Positions 60,501 through 63,530 of a DNA stretch of 64,000 nucleotides are shown here, one piece after another (the first letter of the stretch is position 1; each line of letters starts with the position of its first letter). Below the pieces are notes generated by a model. It had not been told where the DNA came from, made no database searches, and was given only the letters and a program-made list of their open reading frames with translations. The position numbers and the translations under genes are program-made. The stretch lies in the NCBI GenBank assembly GCA_903813345.2, contig CAIIXF020000247.1, positions 1 to 64,000 of the forward strand, in the 5' to 3' direction. This DNA is from Owenia fusiformis. Its lineage: Eukaryota > Annelida > Polychaeta > Sabellida > Oweniidae.

Positions 60501-63427
60501 AACCCATGATTAGATCATGCACACATGAACATTGGATCATCCATTACTTACTTGCAAAGTTGTCTGGTGAGCCAAGAGTTGCTTTCTCGTACATCCAGTA
60601 TCTTGACACTCTGAAAGTCTCTCTTGTAAGCCCTCTAGCCAGCTGTTACATCTGCTGTAGTTCTCTGTGTACAGCTGGTGCTCATTCACAGCTGTTTCAC
60701 ATTTTCTGCACACATCCTAGAAAATAATATTATATTTGAAGCAGGGAACTATCTCACTGGTTCATATACAATGGGGATGAGGTTGAAATAAGAATAAAGC
60801 TCCCCCCCCCCCCAAAAAAAAAAGAGGTACAAAGTAAAAGGTTTCACCCACATTGAAAAATAACTTACATTGCATGTGTTACTGAGAGCCTGATAACGTG
60901 TGACGAGCTGCGTGGCATAATTGGTTGGCCTAGTGTCACCTGTACTCTGTCGTATGTCTGTTGCCAAGTCACTTACAGCATCACCCTCTACCTGTTCCAC
61001 TTGTACTGTTTGCATCAGCGCCTACAATTAATTCATATTGCATTAAGGCAGATATATCAGTATTTCAATAGTATACTGATTTGGTATTGCAAACCTGCGT
61101 TATAGGATATCATTTCATTAAAAAGAACATTTCATAAAATTTATATGTGTCTTTATTCTTTTATAAATACACCTACATGTACATGTATACATATACAAAA
61201 ATACATGAAAGTGTACTCATTATTTTGATAATGGGATTTGTCGGTTGCAAGATTATCTTAGCGGAAACTCACTGATAGCTTTCTAACAGTTTGGGGTTTA
61301 AAAATCATTTTTTCTAAACCTATTGCAGAAAGGAAGCTTAATGAAGCAAGGGTAAAAGGAACATGCGTTTGTACTGTAATTACAATGCAAAGGGCATGGA
61401 GAAAAGGGTACCAATATACATGACAATTCAGTAAAACCTTTATATCTGAACACCTCTATAATATGAGCACCTCCTAAATCTCTCAATCCCTTTGATTCAC
61501 ATATTCAAAACATTGGACTGTGAACACCTGTGAATTCAAACACTTTTTACTGGTTTGAGTGGCATTCAGATTTGACAGGTTTTACTGTACAAAGTACACA
61601 TTACACTACAATTAGTCAAAAAGGTGCAGTAAACTATTGCCCCATGCTGAAACAAAAGCTATGTACAATCATGGATTTGATATTGTCCAGTCCATGGTAT
61701 AATGTCCAACAGTGACTGTTTAACTTGTATCACCCTCTACTCCACTTCAAAATTTTCAAATGTATGCAATGTAGTCTTGAAGTCAATGATAATGTCCACC
61801 ACCAAGCTAATATAACAGATTGACCTTGCTAGAATGCGTAAAGCCCAAAACCAAGAGGATGAATTGTATTCTTCCAAATATGGTCAAAAGCCCTTGATCC
61901 CATGCAGCTAATCCATAACTAAAGCAAGGTTAATTTTGGTCTCCATAGCAGCATGCCTGTGTTAAAACAGACCACATATTTGTGGCAAAGCAATAGTTGC
62001 CTTAGCAACAAAGCATAGATGGCAGCATAGCAACAGTGTGAGTGACACCTATGAGCACCATTATATACTATTTAATCCTTACATCATCTTGGGACATCTG
62101 CTGTAGTTCCTCAATCTCTGAATGTTTAGATTTGATTTCAGAGCATAATTCCTACAATGATTCATACATTAAATGGGTCAATGATGAGTCAGTACACATT
62201 TCACACGAGAGTGGGTACTACATATTCAAATCTACAGAGGCATACTTGGTATATGCACCTGTGGTGCTCAAACTTGTCATAGTTTCGAGATTATCAGTTC
62301 ACATTTTTAATAATTAATATCAGGATTACATTTTGCAAAAATGCCAGGTAAATTTATGGATCTCCTAGATTTGTAATTTTTGTATATTGCTCTTCATTAT
62401 TAGAATTACAATTATGCTTTTTGTTAATGCACACTGTTATCATCCAAAATATAAGTATATTAACTGACCTTATATTTAGTCAGCTGTTGTTCTTTCTCTG
62501 GCAGGGAAGCCTTAAGTGAGAAATCCTTTGCCTCTCGTTCCCTTTCTTTAATCCAGCCAGCGAACCATTCATACTTTGAGTCATAATTCTGCCATTTTTC
62601 CAAGCAATCTTCGATGCCTTGAATATTTCTCCCGAGTTTACTCTCAAACTCTTGGAAATCAGAAGTGAGTGCTGAGTTTTGATCCTGGATGCTAATCCGC
62701 CCGTTGCTACCAGTGGTTGCCATGGTAACATCAGCACTATGGCAACATTGATCAAGCAACTTTCTCCCCTCAGCCGTTGTGCTTTGCAATCCCTGAAATA
62801 TGAAACAACATGTTACTGGAATGAAGTATAAGTGTAGTATTTGTCTACTTATTTAATCACATTTACAAACTTTAAAAACTTTTTTAACCGATGATTTGAT
62901 ATCAAAGTGGGCATTTATCATAATCCTCACATTAACGAGTTGGTTCAAGTAGTTCTCATTGGTACAAGGTCAAAAGGTCCATCAAAACAATCCAGTTAAT
63001 GATCATATACAAAATATGTTCATAAACAGTTAAATAATATGAAACATATTGCAAAAAACGACCATAATTTTGATTCAACATAAAAGTGGCCAGTGGAGTG
63101 ATATGGTAACGTGCTGTTTCCTATCAATTCAAAAATATGGTTCAGAATATTTAAGCTTGCAATGCCCCAAACAACAGAGTCCACCAAAGTCCTGTAGTAA
63201 TTTATGTTTGCATACTCTCTATTTCATTGGTGCGAAATATACAAAAGAGAAATTCCCATTACCTGTAGCCTCCCAAGTCTATTCTGCAGCACGTGTCTGT
63301 CACCTGATGTCTCTCCATAGAGGTTCAGCTTGGTCTGCTGTTGTTTTAGCCAATCTATGGTAGTCTGGTATGTTGTAGAGTAGGTCCTGTGTTCAGTCAC
63401 TGACGTCTCAACCTGCTGGCACTGACC
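197..63427 (-). CDS. SYNE1-like: Nesprin (SYNE1/SYNE2/MSP-300 family), 85 coding exons, both ends outside window
   Basis: Giant spectrin-repeat protein of the outer nuclear membrane that couples nuclei to actin and microtubule motors through the LINC complex. I joined 85 exons by AG/GT boundaries; every exon or linked exon pair keeps frame, giving about 7,600 residues without a stop. Identification rests on the C-terminal exons, which match vertebrate nesprin-1 as I know it over long stretches (HSTGVASVLNLCEVLLHD; EKCETWM; YSRQQILHSII; TWRLWQ; NKQYR; IVQRWELLH). No calponin-homology or KASH domain is seen, so both ends lie outside. The plakin, dystrophin and spectrin families fit worse: no EF-hand, ZZ, SH3 or plakin repeat was found. 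Introns over 300 bases in which I see nothing notable: 1063-1437, 4067-4474, 13223-13680, 27748-28157, 31221-31586, 53337-53730, 53827-54148, 57454-57953, 62152-62468, 62793-63262. I cannot say whether it is orthologous to SYNE1, SYNE2 or the pre-duplication ancestor. Confidence 0.95.
782..1062 (-). CDS. Nesprin exon with Lys/Ser/Thr-rich insert
   Basis: 281 nt, completing the codon from the previous exon (TT/DFTKVK), then 93 codons. The first third is basic and Thr-rich (KTKSKSKSKKSKTSTVTTTE); I know of no counterpart in vertebrate nesprin-1. The rest matches the conserved region ahead of the last repeats (LEDTDSRLAVTEQLLR; TPVGPE). Confidence 0.9.
1438..2449 (-). CDS. Nesprin exon with C-terminal spectrin repeats, SP/TP-rich region and LDWD motif
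   Basis: 1,012 nt, 337 codons plus one base. It begins with spectrin helices matching nesprin-1 (LELLNKQYR; RLKHTISM; KSEPLDA). A Ser/Pro/Arg-rich disordered part follows (RTPNKRTPDRRTP; RSPKRPMSRSPKK) with a tandem repeat of ERSLTP-type units. Near its end is DSLDWDMYDIER; LDWD is at 1502-1513. It corresponds to LEWDHDYDL of vertebrate nesprins, a W-acidic motif known to bind kinesin light chain. Ends in phase 1. Confidence 0.95.
2686..3185 (-). CDS. Nesprin exons 2998-3185 and 2686-2836
   Basis: 188+151 nt joined in phase 2 give 113 codons. This is the most conserved part of the gene in the window: EKHSTGVASVLNLCEVLLHD, LDKRWKNICALSMQRRL, then ETWRLWQTF and YTKFEEWL, all close to vertebrate nesprin-1 and diagnostic of the family. 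Confidence 0.95.
3422..7147 (-). CDS. Nesprin exons 6986-7147, 6690-6860, 6174-6500, 4882-5950, 4475-4686, 3422-4066
   Basis: 54, 57 and 109 codons; 1069+212 nt joined in phase 1 to give 427 codons (joint DKIQ/DELDET); then 215 codons. The 1069-nt exon covers more than three repeats and aligns by eye with vertebrate nesprin-1 (LNTRGYRL; EKCETWMTFLAETERDLAV; YSRQQILHSIIGDG). The 645-nt exon continues it (QQLEVNMAQLRIWLAGIEHKLG). The long, intron-poor and conserved character contrasts with the fast-evolving upstream repeats. Confidence 0.93.
7398..10134 (-). CDS. Nesprin exons 9988-10134, 9534-9704, 8878-9350, 8543-8705, 8103-8426, 7650-7847, 7398-7529
   Basis: 49 and 57 codons; then 473+163 nt joined in phase 2 to give 212 codons (two repeats; joint YKR/LESVCEQWDRF); then 108, 66 and 44 codons (66+44 make one repeat). 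Conserved helices: VNQWEAFQIDFSERQQWL, LQEWLSTAVSQVE, VRWEEYEKSVSLLQTWF. Several of the short introns here carry the TCCCATAATGCA element within 40 bases of a splice site. Confidence 0.87.
10525..10650. repeat. Three tandem copies of the TCCCATAATGCA-type element
   Basis: Copies begin near 10529 (TCCCAGAATGCATTATTTTG), 10574 (TCCCATGATGCATCATAATA) and 10615 (TCCCATAATGCATTATTATG), about 43 bp apart, ending just before the donor at 10660. Confidence 0.7.
10661..12199 (-). CDS. Nesprin exons 11963-12199, 11472-11606, 11089-11247, 10661-10966
   Basis: 79, 45, 53 and 102 codons, phase 0. The first three are spectrin-like (LNKCWTEMQQQ; VSGWLDSLELRIF). The 102-codon exon is a pure coiled coil (LQERVKTLEAQAKVREEE...) rather than a spectrin repeat, with no conserved Trp. 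Confidence 0.85.
12200..13120 (-). other. 0.9-kb nesprin intron with a 21-bp minisatellite
   Basis: Apart from the tandem repeat at 12781-12903, only A+T-rich sequence with no gene. The short in-frame translations across the minisatellite are a by-product of its 21-bp period. Confidence 0.7.
12781..12903. repeat. 21-bp tandem repeat, about six copies
   Basis: Unit close to AATCAGATGTATCAATGAGGT, with two copies reading ATATATC and one GTATAAGT. No spacer sequences, so not a CRISPR. Confidence 0.95.
13121..15649 (-). CDS. Nesprin exons 15455-15649, 15139-15294, 14661-14840, 14271-14435, 13681-14049, 13121-13222
   Basis: 65, 52, 60, 55, 123 and 34 codons, all phase 0. The first is Ser/Pro-rich (SSSSPGQSLVRSPSPG). 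The others are Gln-rich spectrin or coiled-coil segments (LKDLQAWLERS; MSGLTEWFGQTRS). The 34-codon exon (LPRTEILEYQDLLKSL...) is unusually short and may be optional. Confidence 0.8.
15876..18350 (-). CDS. Nesprin 825-codon acidic, disordered exon
   Basis: A single 2,475-nt phase-0 exon starting in coiled coil (EVKEYQERIEELAQK) and then almost wholly low-complexity, rich in D, E, S, T and P. It has a nine-Asp run encoded by an ATC/TCA repeat near 16859-16888. A block of about 45 residues occurs twice (17648-17780 and 16701-16836) around QPDTYxVIEEYEIEEK. A shorter acidic motif DDxDSVLAKA is tandemly repeated near 17481-17636. No known globular domain is seen. It separates two sets of spectrin repeats and is probably a flexible linker or docking region. 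Confidence 0.85.
18351..20827 (-). other. 2.5-kb nesprin intron
   Basis: Lies between exons 20828-21004 and 15876-18350. It contains a small MITE at 18638-18786; otherwise A+T-rich with no supportable gene on either strand. Confidence 0.7.
18638..18786. mobile_element. pogo/Tigger-like MITE (copy 1)
   Basis: Ends are CAGTAGAACCTGTGTAAAG and the inverted AATACAGGTTTTACTG, with internal GTGAACA and GTGTTCAC motifs. TA precedes the left end; the right flank is AA. Too short to code. Termini of this form are typical of pogo/Tigger elements of the Tc1/mariner superfamily. Confidence 0.6.
20828..22651 (-). CDS. Nesprin exons 22325-22651, 21872-22177, 21150-21290, 20828-21004
   Basis: 109, 102, 47 and 59 codons, phase 0. 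The first two have clear spectrin helices (YESLLYFVTSWLETS; LNEVTQWLEETRDAL). The last two are Gln/Glu-rich coiled coil leading to the acidic exon. The intron between 21290 and 21872 contains a dense regulatory-motif cluster. Confidence 0.85.
21486..21732. promoter_or_regulatory. Clustered CRE, CArG, E-box, YY1-like and GC-box motifs
   Basis: In 250 bp: a palindromic CRE TGACGTCA (21486-21493), TGACGT (21525-21530), TTACGTCA (21592-21599), TGACGTCG (21624-21631), a perfect CArG box CCATATAAGG (21654-21663), ATGGCGG (21669-21675), GTCACGTGAC (21683-21692) and CTCCGCCCAC (21723-21732). The stretch is locally more G+C- and CpG-rich than the surrounding introns. It could be an internal nesprin promoter (minus), the TRIM promoter 1.4 kb upstream (plus), or an enhancer. 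Confidence 0.55.
23133..25299 (+). CDS. TRIM protein: RING, two B-boxes, coiled coil, NHL-like propeller (635 aa)
   Basis: Two coding exons, 23133-24916 and 25176-25299, joined across a GT-AG intron to give 635 residues. The RING is C3HC4 (Cys19, 22, 34, His36, Cys39, 42, 60, 63), expected to give ubiquitin E3 ligase activity. B-box 1 covers about residues 101-140. B-box 2 has Cys167, His170, Cys179, Asp182, Cys187, Cys190, His195, His198. A coiled coil spans roughly 200-320 and an NHL-type beta-propeller roughly 375-635, clearest at LNGPRGVFIDACDNIMVADT. No filamin domain is evident, so it resembles the many RING-BB-BB-CC-NHL proteins (TRIM2/3/56/71-like) of invertebrates rather than a named ortholog. 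ATG context is strong (AAGAAATGG). An AG at 23111-23112 may be the acceptor of a 5' UTR intron. Confidence 0.92.
25267..25480 (+). repeat. 44-bp minisatellite starting in the last TRIM codons
   Basis: About 4.8 copies of a 44-bp unit containing AAGTACAGAGAATAAGG. The first copy is the end of the coding sequence (TACATTGTTAAGTACAGAGAATAA) and the remaining copies lie in the 3' UTR, nearly identical to each other. Confidence 0.85.
25616..25621 (+). terminator. Candidate polyadenylation signal of the TRIM gene
   Basis: AATAAA about 320 nt past the stop codon, after the 44-bp minisatellite. It is the first canonical signal I see downstream on this strand. Confidence 0.4.
26121..27747 (-). CDS. 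Nesprin exons 27601-27747, 27332-27477, 26878-27058, 26558-26713, 26121-26273
   Basis: 49, 109 (146+181 nt joined in phase 2), 52 and 51 codons. The spectrin-like helices include ITEWRSYTSLVTRVETFL and IMSEWLDQADDVL. The 51-codon exon is followed by the 3.5-kb intron that carries the TRIM gene on the opposite strand. Confidence 0.85.
28158..31220 (-). CDS. Nesprin exons 30894-31220, 30511-30660, 30102-30263, 29099-29749, 28704-28916, 28158-28457
   Basis: 109, 50, 54, 217, 71 and 100 codons, all phase 0. The 217-codon exon holds about two full repeats without an intron. The Trp pattern is weaker than upstream, and parts are Gln- and Thr-rich coiled coil (QMAALLQQLTL). The exon 30102-30263 lies beside a tandemly repeated copy of its own donor region. 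Confidence 0.85.
29879..30140. repeat. Three diverged tandem copies (84-92 bp) spanning an exon-intron junction
   Basis: Copies start near 29879, 29963 and 30051. The third contains the genuine donor of nesprin exon 30102-30263 and its first bases (CTGATATCTATCTAGTTTC). The first carries a recognisable copy of the same exon bases (CTGATATCTATCTAGTGTTG). Confidence 0.7.
31587..33404 (-). CDS. Nesprin spectrin-repeat exons 33286-33404, 32752-32959, 32282-32608, 31997-32111, 31587-31792
   Basis: The first two exons (119+208 nt) join in phase 2 to give 109 codons. The third is 109 codons. The last two (115+206 nt) join in phase 1 to give 107 codons. So these are three repeat-sized segments. Joints read DQIR/DLEQRF and ETAK/DLSDRY. 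Typical spectrin helices are seen (YSVWMQDKQTKLEAG; ISVWLEEREKVV). Confidence 0.85.
35447..35578 (-). CDS. Candidate alternative first coding exon of nesprin (MGANGSK...)
   Basis: ATG at 35578 in good context (ACACAATGG), with an in-frame TGA seven codons upstream. It runs 44 codons to a consensus donor (GGGAAG/gtaaga) in phase 0, matching the phase-0 acceptor of the nesprin exon ending at 33404. The product starts MGANGSK and is then strongly basic (LKRKSMKTRFPKHNRR). Gly2, Ser6 and Lys7 fit an N-myristoylation signal, known to act in membrane targeting. This would create a shorter nesprin lacking CH domains and the upstream repeats, as internal promoters do in vertebrate SYNE genes. Inference from sequence signals. 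Confidence 0.55.
37794..37799 (-). terminator. Candidate polyadenylation signal for the 754-aa gene
   Basis: AATAAA on the minus strand about 160 nt past the TAA at 37957. It supports this frame being a 3' terminal exon or an intronless gene. A+T-rich context makes chance occurrence possible. Confidence 0.35.
37957..40221 (-). CDS. Unrecognised 754-aa protein, single long reading frame with TQT motifs
   Basis: An uninterrupted frame from ATG to TAA inside a nesprin intron, same strand. I do not recognise the family. The protein looks largely disordered, rich in S, T, N, D and H. It has TQT at residues 381-383, 389-391 and 527-529, VQT at 429-431 and AQT at 521-523, resembling dynein light chain LC8 binding sites. 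A 10-residue repeat with GDT runs over residues 231-260. A charged, probably helical stretch spans about 532-562 (ARRERRKLKAEMLKSLLKQ). An in-frame stop lies 30 nt upstream of the ATG. A possible acceptor (tttccag) ends 7 nt before the ATG, so this may be the last coding exon of a multi-exon gene or of a nesprin variant. From that acceptor, a phase-0 join to nesprin would stop after four codons, arguing against simple fusion. A candidate polyadenylation signal lies about 160 nt downstream. Confidence 0.6.
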   Translation of the reverse strand: MDDIKMSTVQNSAYRNSGLQSVNPRNDACTSTEDWPTPRISKFSKIVRDRSYTSPSHVTDTSQNSSHYRTELHSGKDILLPSSAATQKVEDIKECPIIDFMAENNQSDRAPFAADDRSCPEQWDTKMKSSGAMSDISIQESVATDDLNTLQDIVTILKNHQIDMTDTSDLYDFNCSPDISMDASSLHPLTSTRMTNESRRPLLKGINDNTWIPHFRTPVEVDSGTNSVKQRSPLGDTQSKGSLLGDTHSKVSVSGDTLSSEARIRDNRETMFAIIDTLEHNESDRCSHLHQEQNNESKHTKHVDNVEHDVCINGTYDPENISEHRKHILNRKQYSYDMKRDGMDGQYKHLLKTSYNVVSEHTDANDSIEQCTGVSSTTMGTQTVNHTGTQTKTKYFQSSLDNVTLGQNEPNTRPDVCDSMSQTICEAEVQTDELLTQFESLGSQSLNEKSECLSTVSDTSTKHTKKFEKTAPFEGETESKSLKGQDDNCCSHRQQHNAKVTKMHEHLEYNTLDSTKNYFGAQTSMSTQTPNFARRERRKLKAEMLKSLLKQVKEINEDIQYRTEAKGNMFTHNVKQPSRWQNMETVSRRLDYDTENVTSIPYFGHHSQNYSNYTNGFATDNAQKYDSHADNVPRYLLEDHSKAKLIAKAMPSSKSYNSHHSCNLTNEPYHKMLGERSHSKNKEHLCLGDLRSAIEEPILYTPASHNASEISRHHYVNSGYHSMNNEISSTEKMEKCRRQLTESCKLRNNIEDQM
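41950..45340 (-). CDS. Nesprin spectrin-repeat exons 45164-45340, 43215-43376, 42693-42863, 41950-42435
   Basis: 59, 54, 57 and 162 codons, all phase 0. They encode helical spectrin-type sequence (LERWEEY; LKQWQTVEKQKTQLHEWL) but not the two-repeat cassette. The last ends RAEEIK in phase 0 and can join directly to the exon at 33404 across an 8.5-kb intron. Confidence 0.8.
42889..43056. mobile_element. Decayed pogo/Tigger-like MITE candidate
   Basis: Internal words match the clearer copies (CAAACACCTCTCTAATCTGAAC; TGTGAACACC; CTGAACAC), but the terminal repeats are eroded, so the borders are approximate. Confidence 0.35.
43377..45163 (-). other. 1.8-kb nesprin intron
   Basis: A+T-rich with no gene. 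Two copies of GTTGGCATGGCAA (44727-44739 and 44758-44770) resemble RFX X-box sites. Confidence 0.6.
45577..46904 (-). CDS. Nesprin two-repeat unit 10 (exons 46578-46904, 46293-46445, 45577-45744)
   Basis: 109, 51 and 56 codons, phase 0. The first exon ends LVEKQTQLERYK. The third has lost the SGD loop and ends LTKEQIGKHN. Part of the 51-codon exon and its downstream intron is duplicated at 45846-46077. This is the last unit that clearly follows the two-repeat cassette. Confidence 0.85.
45846..46077 (-). pseudogene. Partial duplicate of nesprin exon 46293-46445 and its flanking intron
   Basis: Aligns with 46136-46373. The exon part, 45996-46070, encodes the last 25 residues of that exon with two changes (N to S, T to P) and no stop. 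The donor has become gtgggt, and the acceptor side of the exon was not copied, so it is not expected to be spliced in. Confidence 0.8.
47167..50558 (-). CDS. Nesprin two-repeat unit 9 (exons 50430-50558, 49983-50180, 49560-49712, 47167-47331)
   Basis: 43, 66, 51 and 55 codons, all phase 0. The 109-codon segment is split in a place unlike unit 6. The third exon ends YQALLAASK and the last begins RTKSRFSQFQ, with MSGDWHAIEGR later on. A 12-nt microexon lies in the intron between the third and last exons and can be inserted in frame. Confidence 0.85.
48253..48430. mobile_element. pogo/Tigger-like MITE (copy 2), TA flanked
   Basis: CAGTGAAACCTTTAAAGTGG at the left end and CCACTTTAACAGGTTTTACAG at the right, with TA immediately outside both ends. 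The interior repeats GTGGAACAC. Best-preserved copy in the window. Confidence 0.7.
48594..48605 (-). CDS. 12-nt nesprin microexon encoding DDLE
   Basis: On the minus strand the sequence reads cttgcttattttag, then GATGACCTTGAA, then gtaagt: a strong polypyrimidine acceptor and a perfect donor around 12 nt. Both neighbouring exons end in phase 0, so inclusion adds exactly four residues between ALLAASK and RTKSRF, at the joint between the two exons of a spectrin repeat. Other units have no residues there, so it is probably optional. Inference from splice signals only. Confidence 0.55.
48675..49000. mobile_element. 326-bp element with 18-bp perfect terminal inverted repeats
   Basis: TTTATCCTATGACAAGTG at the left is the exact reverse complement of CACTTGTCATAGGATAAA at the right. 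Inside are three tandem copies of TATATCTCCCGC and an opposing GCGGGATATA. Non-coding. Target-site duplication is unclear, so the superfamily is not assigned. Confidence 0.65.
50779..51703 (-). CDS. Nesprin two-repeat unit 8 (exons 51377-51703, 51097-51231, 50779-50949)
   Basis: 109, 45 and 57 codons, phase 0. It contains LKADLPEKKALLEKIK and NTRGDKDNLSDNQRKLN. With unit 7 it shares the short 45-codon middle exon, which suggests the two units are sister duplicates. Confidence 0.85.
51875..52852 (-). CDS. Nesprin two-repeat unit 7 (exons 52526-52852, 52157-52291, 51875-52039)
   Basis: 109, 45 and 55 codons, all phase 0. The middle exon is six codons shorter than the usual 51. The last lacks the SGD signature and instead reads LQDGVASKDDVGTKL, so the loop has diverged here. 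Confidence 0.85.
53019..54376 (-). CDS. Nesprin two-repeat unit 6 (exons 54149-54376, 53731-53826, 53019-53336)
   Basis: The 108-codon segment is split into 76 and 32 codons, and the 51+55 segment is a single 106-codon exon, all phase 0. Signatures seen: LSGRDTIRQNLQ, LKSELAEKKAQLQRLK and TYGDRDTIKANFEHLK. The inverted pattern of intron gain and loss relative to neighbours is notable. Confidence 0.85.
54547..55429 (-). CDS. Nesprin two-repeat unit 5 (exons 55243-55429 and 54547-55007)
   Basis: Two exons of 187 and 461 nt meet in phase 1 and together give 216 codons, a whole two-repeat unit. The joint reads NISL/ESLAEKWHQYE. The long second exon fuses what are three exons elsewhere and ends with TSGDESTMQGQLERLK. 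The intron position is private to this unit. Confidence 0.85.
55707..56815 (-). CDS. Nesprin two-repeat unit 4 (exons 56489-56815, 56078-56230, 55707-55865)
   Basis: The canonical cassette: 109, 51 and 53 codons, all phase 0. The first exon includes SPSGKDTLRQE and ends LVEKQDQLERIK. The third holds LEGDRHTTQAKLLK and is two residues shorter than usual. Confidence 0.85.
56932..58277 (-). CDS. Nesprin two-repeat unit 3 (exons 57954-58277, 57329-57453, 56932-57124)
   Basis: The first exon is a standard 108-codon exon. The remaining 106 codons are split at an unusual place: a 125-nt exon ends in phase 2 and a 193-nt exon begins with the one completing base, so this intron does not follow the phase-0 pattern of neighbouring units. 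The junction gives ITAR/YHALVSS in frame. The 'GD' signature is TQGDRPAVLARLQ. Confidence 0.85.
58278..59496 (-). other. 1.2-kb nesprin intron
   Basis: No gene seen. A 21-bp duplication (ATGTGAAAATGTGAATACCA) lies at about 59122-59163. Confidence 0.6.
59497..60310 (-). CDS. Nesprin two-repeat unit 2 (exons 59831-60310 and 59497-59661)
   Basis: The first exon (160 codons) is the usual 108-codon and roughly 51-codon exons fused without an intron. It passes through LKATLEEKKMQLQAYK directly into the next helix. The second is a standard 55-codon 'GD' exon ending at the donor at 59496. Both are phase 0. This is one of several units in which an intron has been lost or never gained. Confidence 0.85.
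60552..62792 (-). CDS. Nesprin two-repeat unit 1 (exons 62469-62792, 62083-62151, 60869-61021, 60552-60716)
   Basis: Exon lengths are 108, 23, 51 and 55 codons, all phase 0. The 108-codon exon ends in the family signature LKASLPEKEQQLTKYK and contains the central EKWQNYDSKYEWF helix. The 55-codon exon is the 'GD' type but carries DTGCTRKQ in place of the usual SGD. The 23-codon exon is extra compared with other units and resembles the first half of the 51-codon exon. The intron at 61022-62082 holds a pogo-like MITE. Confidence 0.85.
61429..61587. mobile_element. pogo/Tigger-like MITE (copy 3)
   Basis: Left end CAGTAAAACCTTTATATCTG, right end GACAGGTTTTACTG followed by TA. Interior GAACACCT and GTGAACACCT match the other copies. 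Lies in the intron between the 23- and 51-codon exons of unit 1. Confidence 0.65.
62083..62151 (-). CDS. Extra 69-nt nesprin exon, possibly alternative
   Basis: In-frame exon (23 codons) flanked by ttgtag and gtaagg. It reads ELCSEIKSKHSEIEELQQ... The next exon already supplies a full-length 51-codon 'B' segment, so this one lengthens the repeat by 23 residues. It could be a cassette exon or a partial duplicate of a B exon. Splice sites are good, but inclusion is not proven. Confidence 0.6.
63263..63427 (-). CDS. Nesprin exon, second half of a spectrin repeat (55 aa, 'GD' type)
   Basis: First nesprin exon in the window, 165 nt, phase 0 at both ends, donor gtaatg. It encodes a half repeat with the signature TSGDRHVLQNRLGRLQ. 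The same 55-residue 'GD' exon recurs at the end of nearly every two-repeat unit downstream, so this exon closes the unit that begins right of the window. Confidence 0.85.
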
Positions 63428-63490
63428 CTGAAAGACAAAATACTCATGACATTTCTTATATTTTAGTTTAAAGATTCTCGCAATCTTTAT

Positions 63491-63530
63491 CCAATCAGCG
63501 TTTGCGAGTGTGTCGGCTCACGTATAAAAG
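63491..63530 (+). promoter_or_regulatory. CCAAT box plus TATA box, possible plus-strand core promoter
   Basis: CCAATCAG at 63491-63498 and TATAAAAG at 63523-63530, 32 bp apart and well placed for initiation near 63555. The following 440 bases to the window end show no convincing gene; a 67-codon frame at 63658-63861 is unremarkable. Confidence 0.35.

Noticed and set aside
60802-60823. C12/A11 homopolymer junction
   Set aside because: Simple intronic low-complexity DNA; possible length error or polymorphism but no functional signal.
62716-62729. GTTGCCATGGTAAC, an X-box-like palindrome
   Set aside because: It lies inside a coding exon (VTMAT); similar CCATGG words recur in paralogous exons for coding reasons.
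197-63427. Alternative identity as a plakin (dystonin/MACF1), dystrophin or spectrin
   Set aside because: The C-terminal exons match nesprin-specific sequence and the LEWD-type motif; no EF-hand, GAR, WW/ZZ, plakin or PH domain is present.
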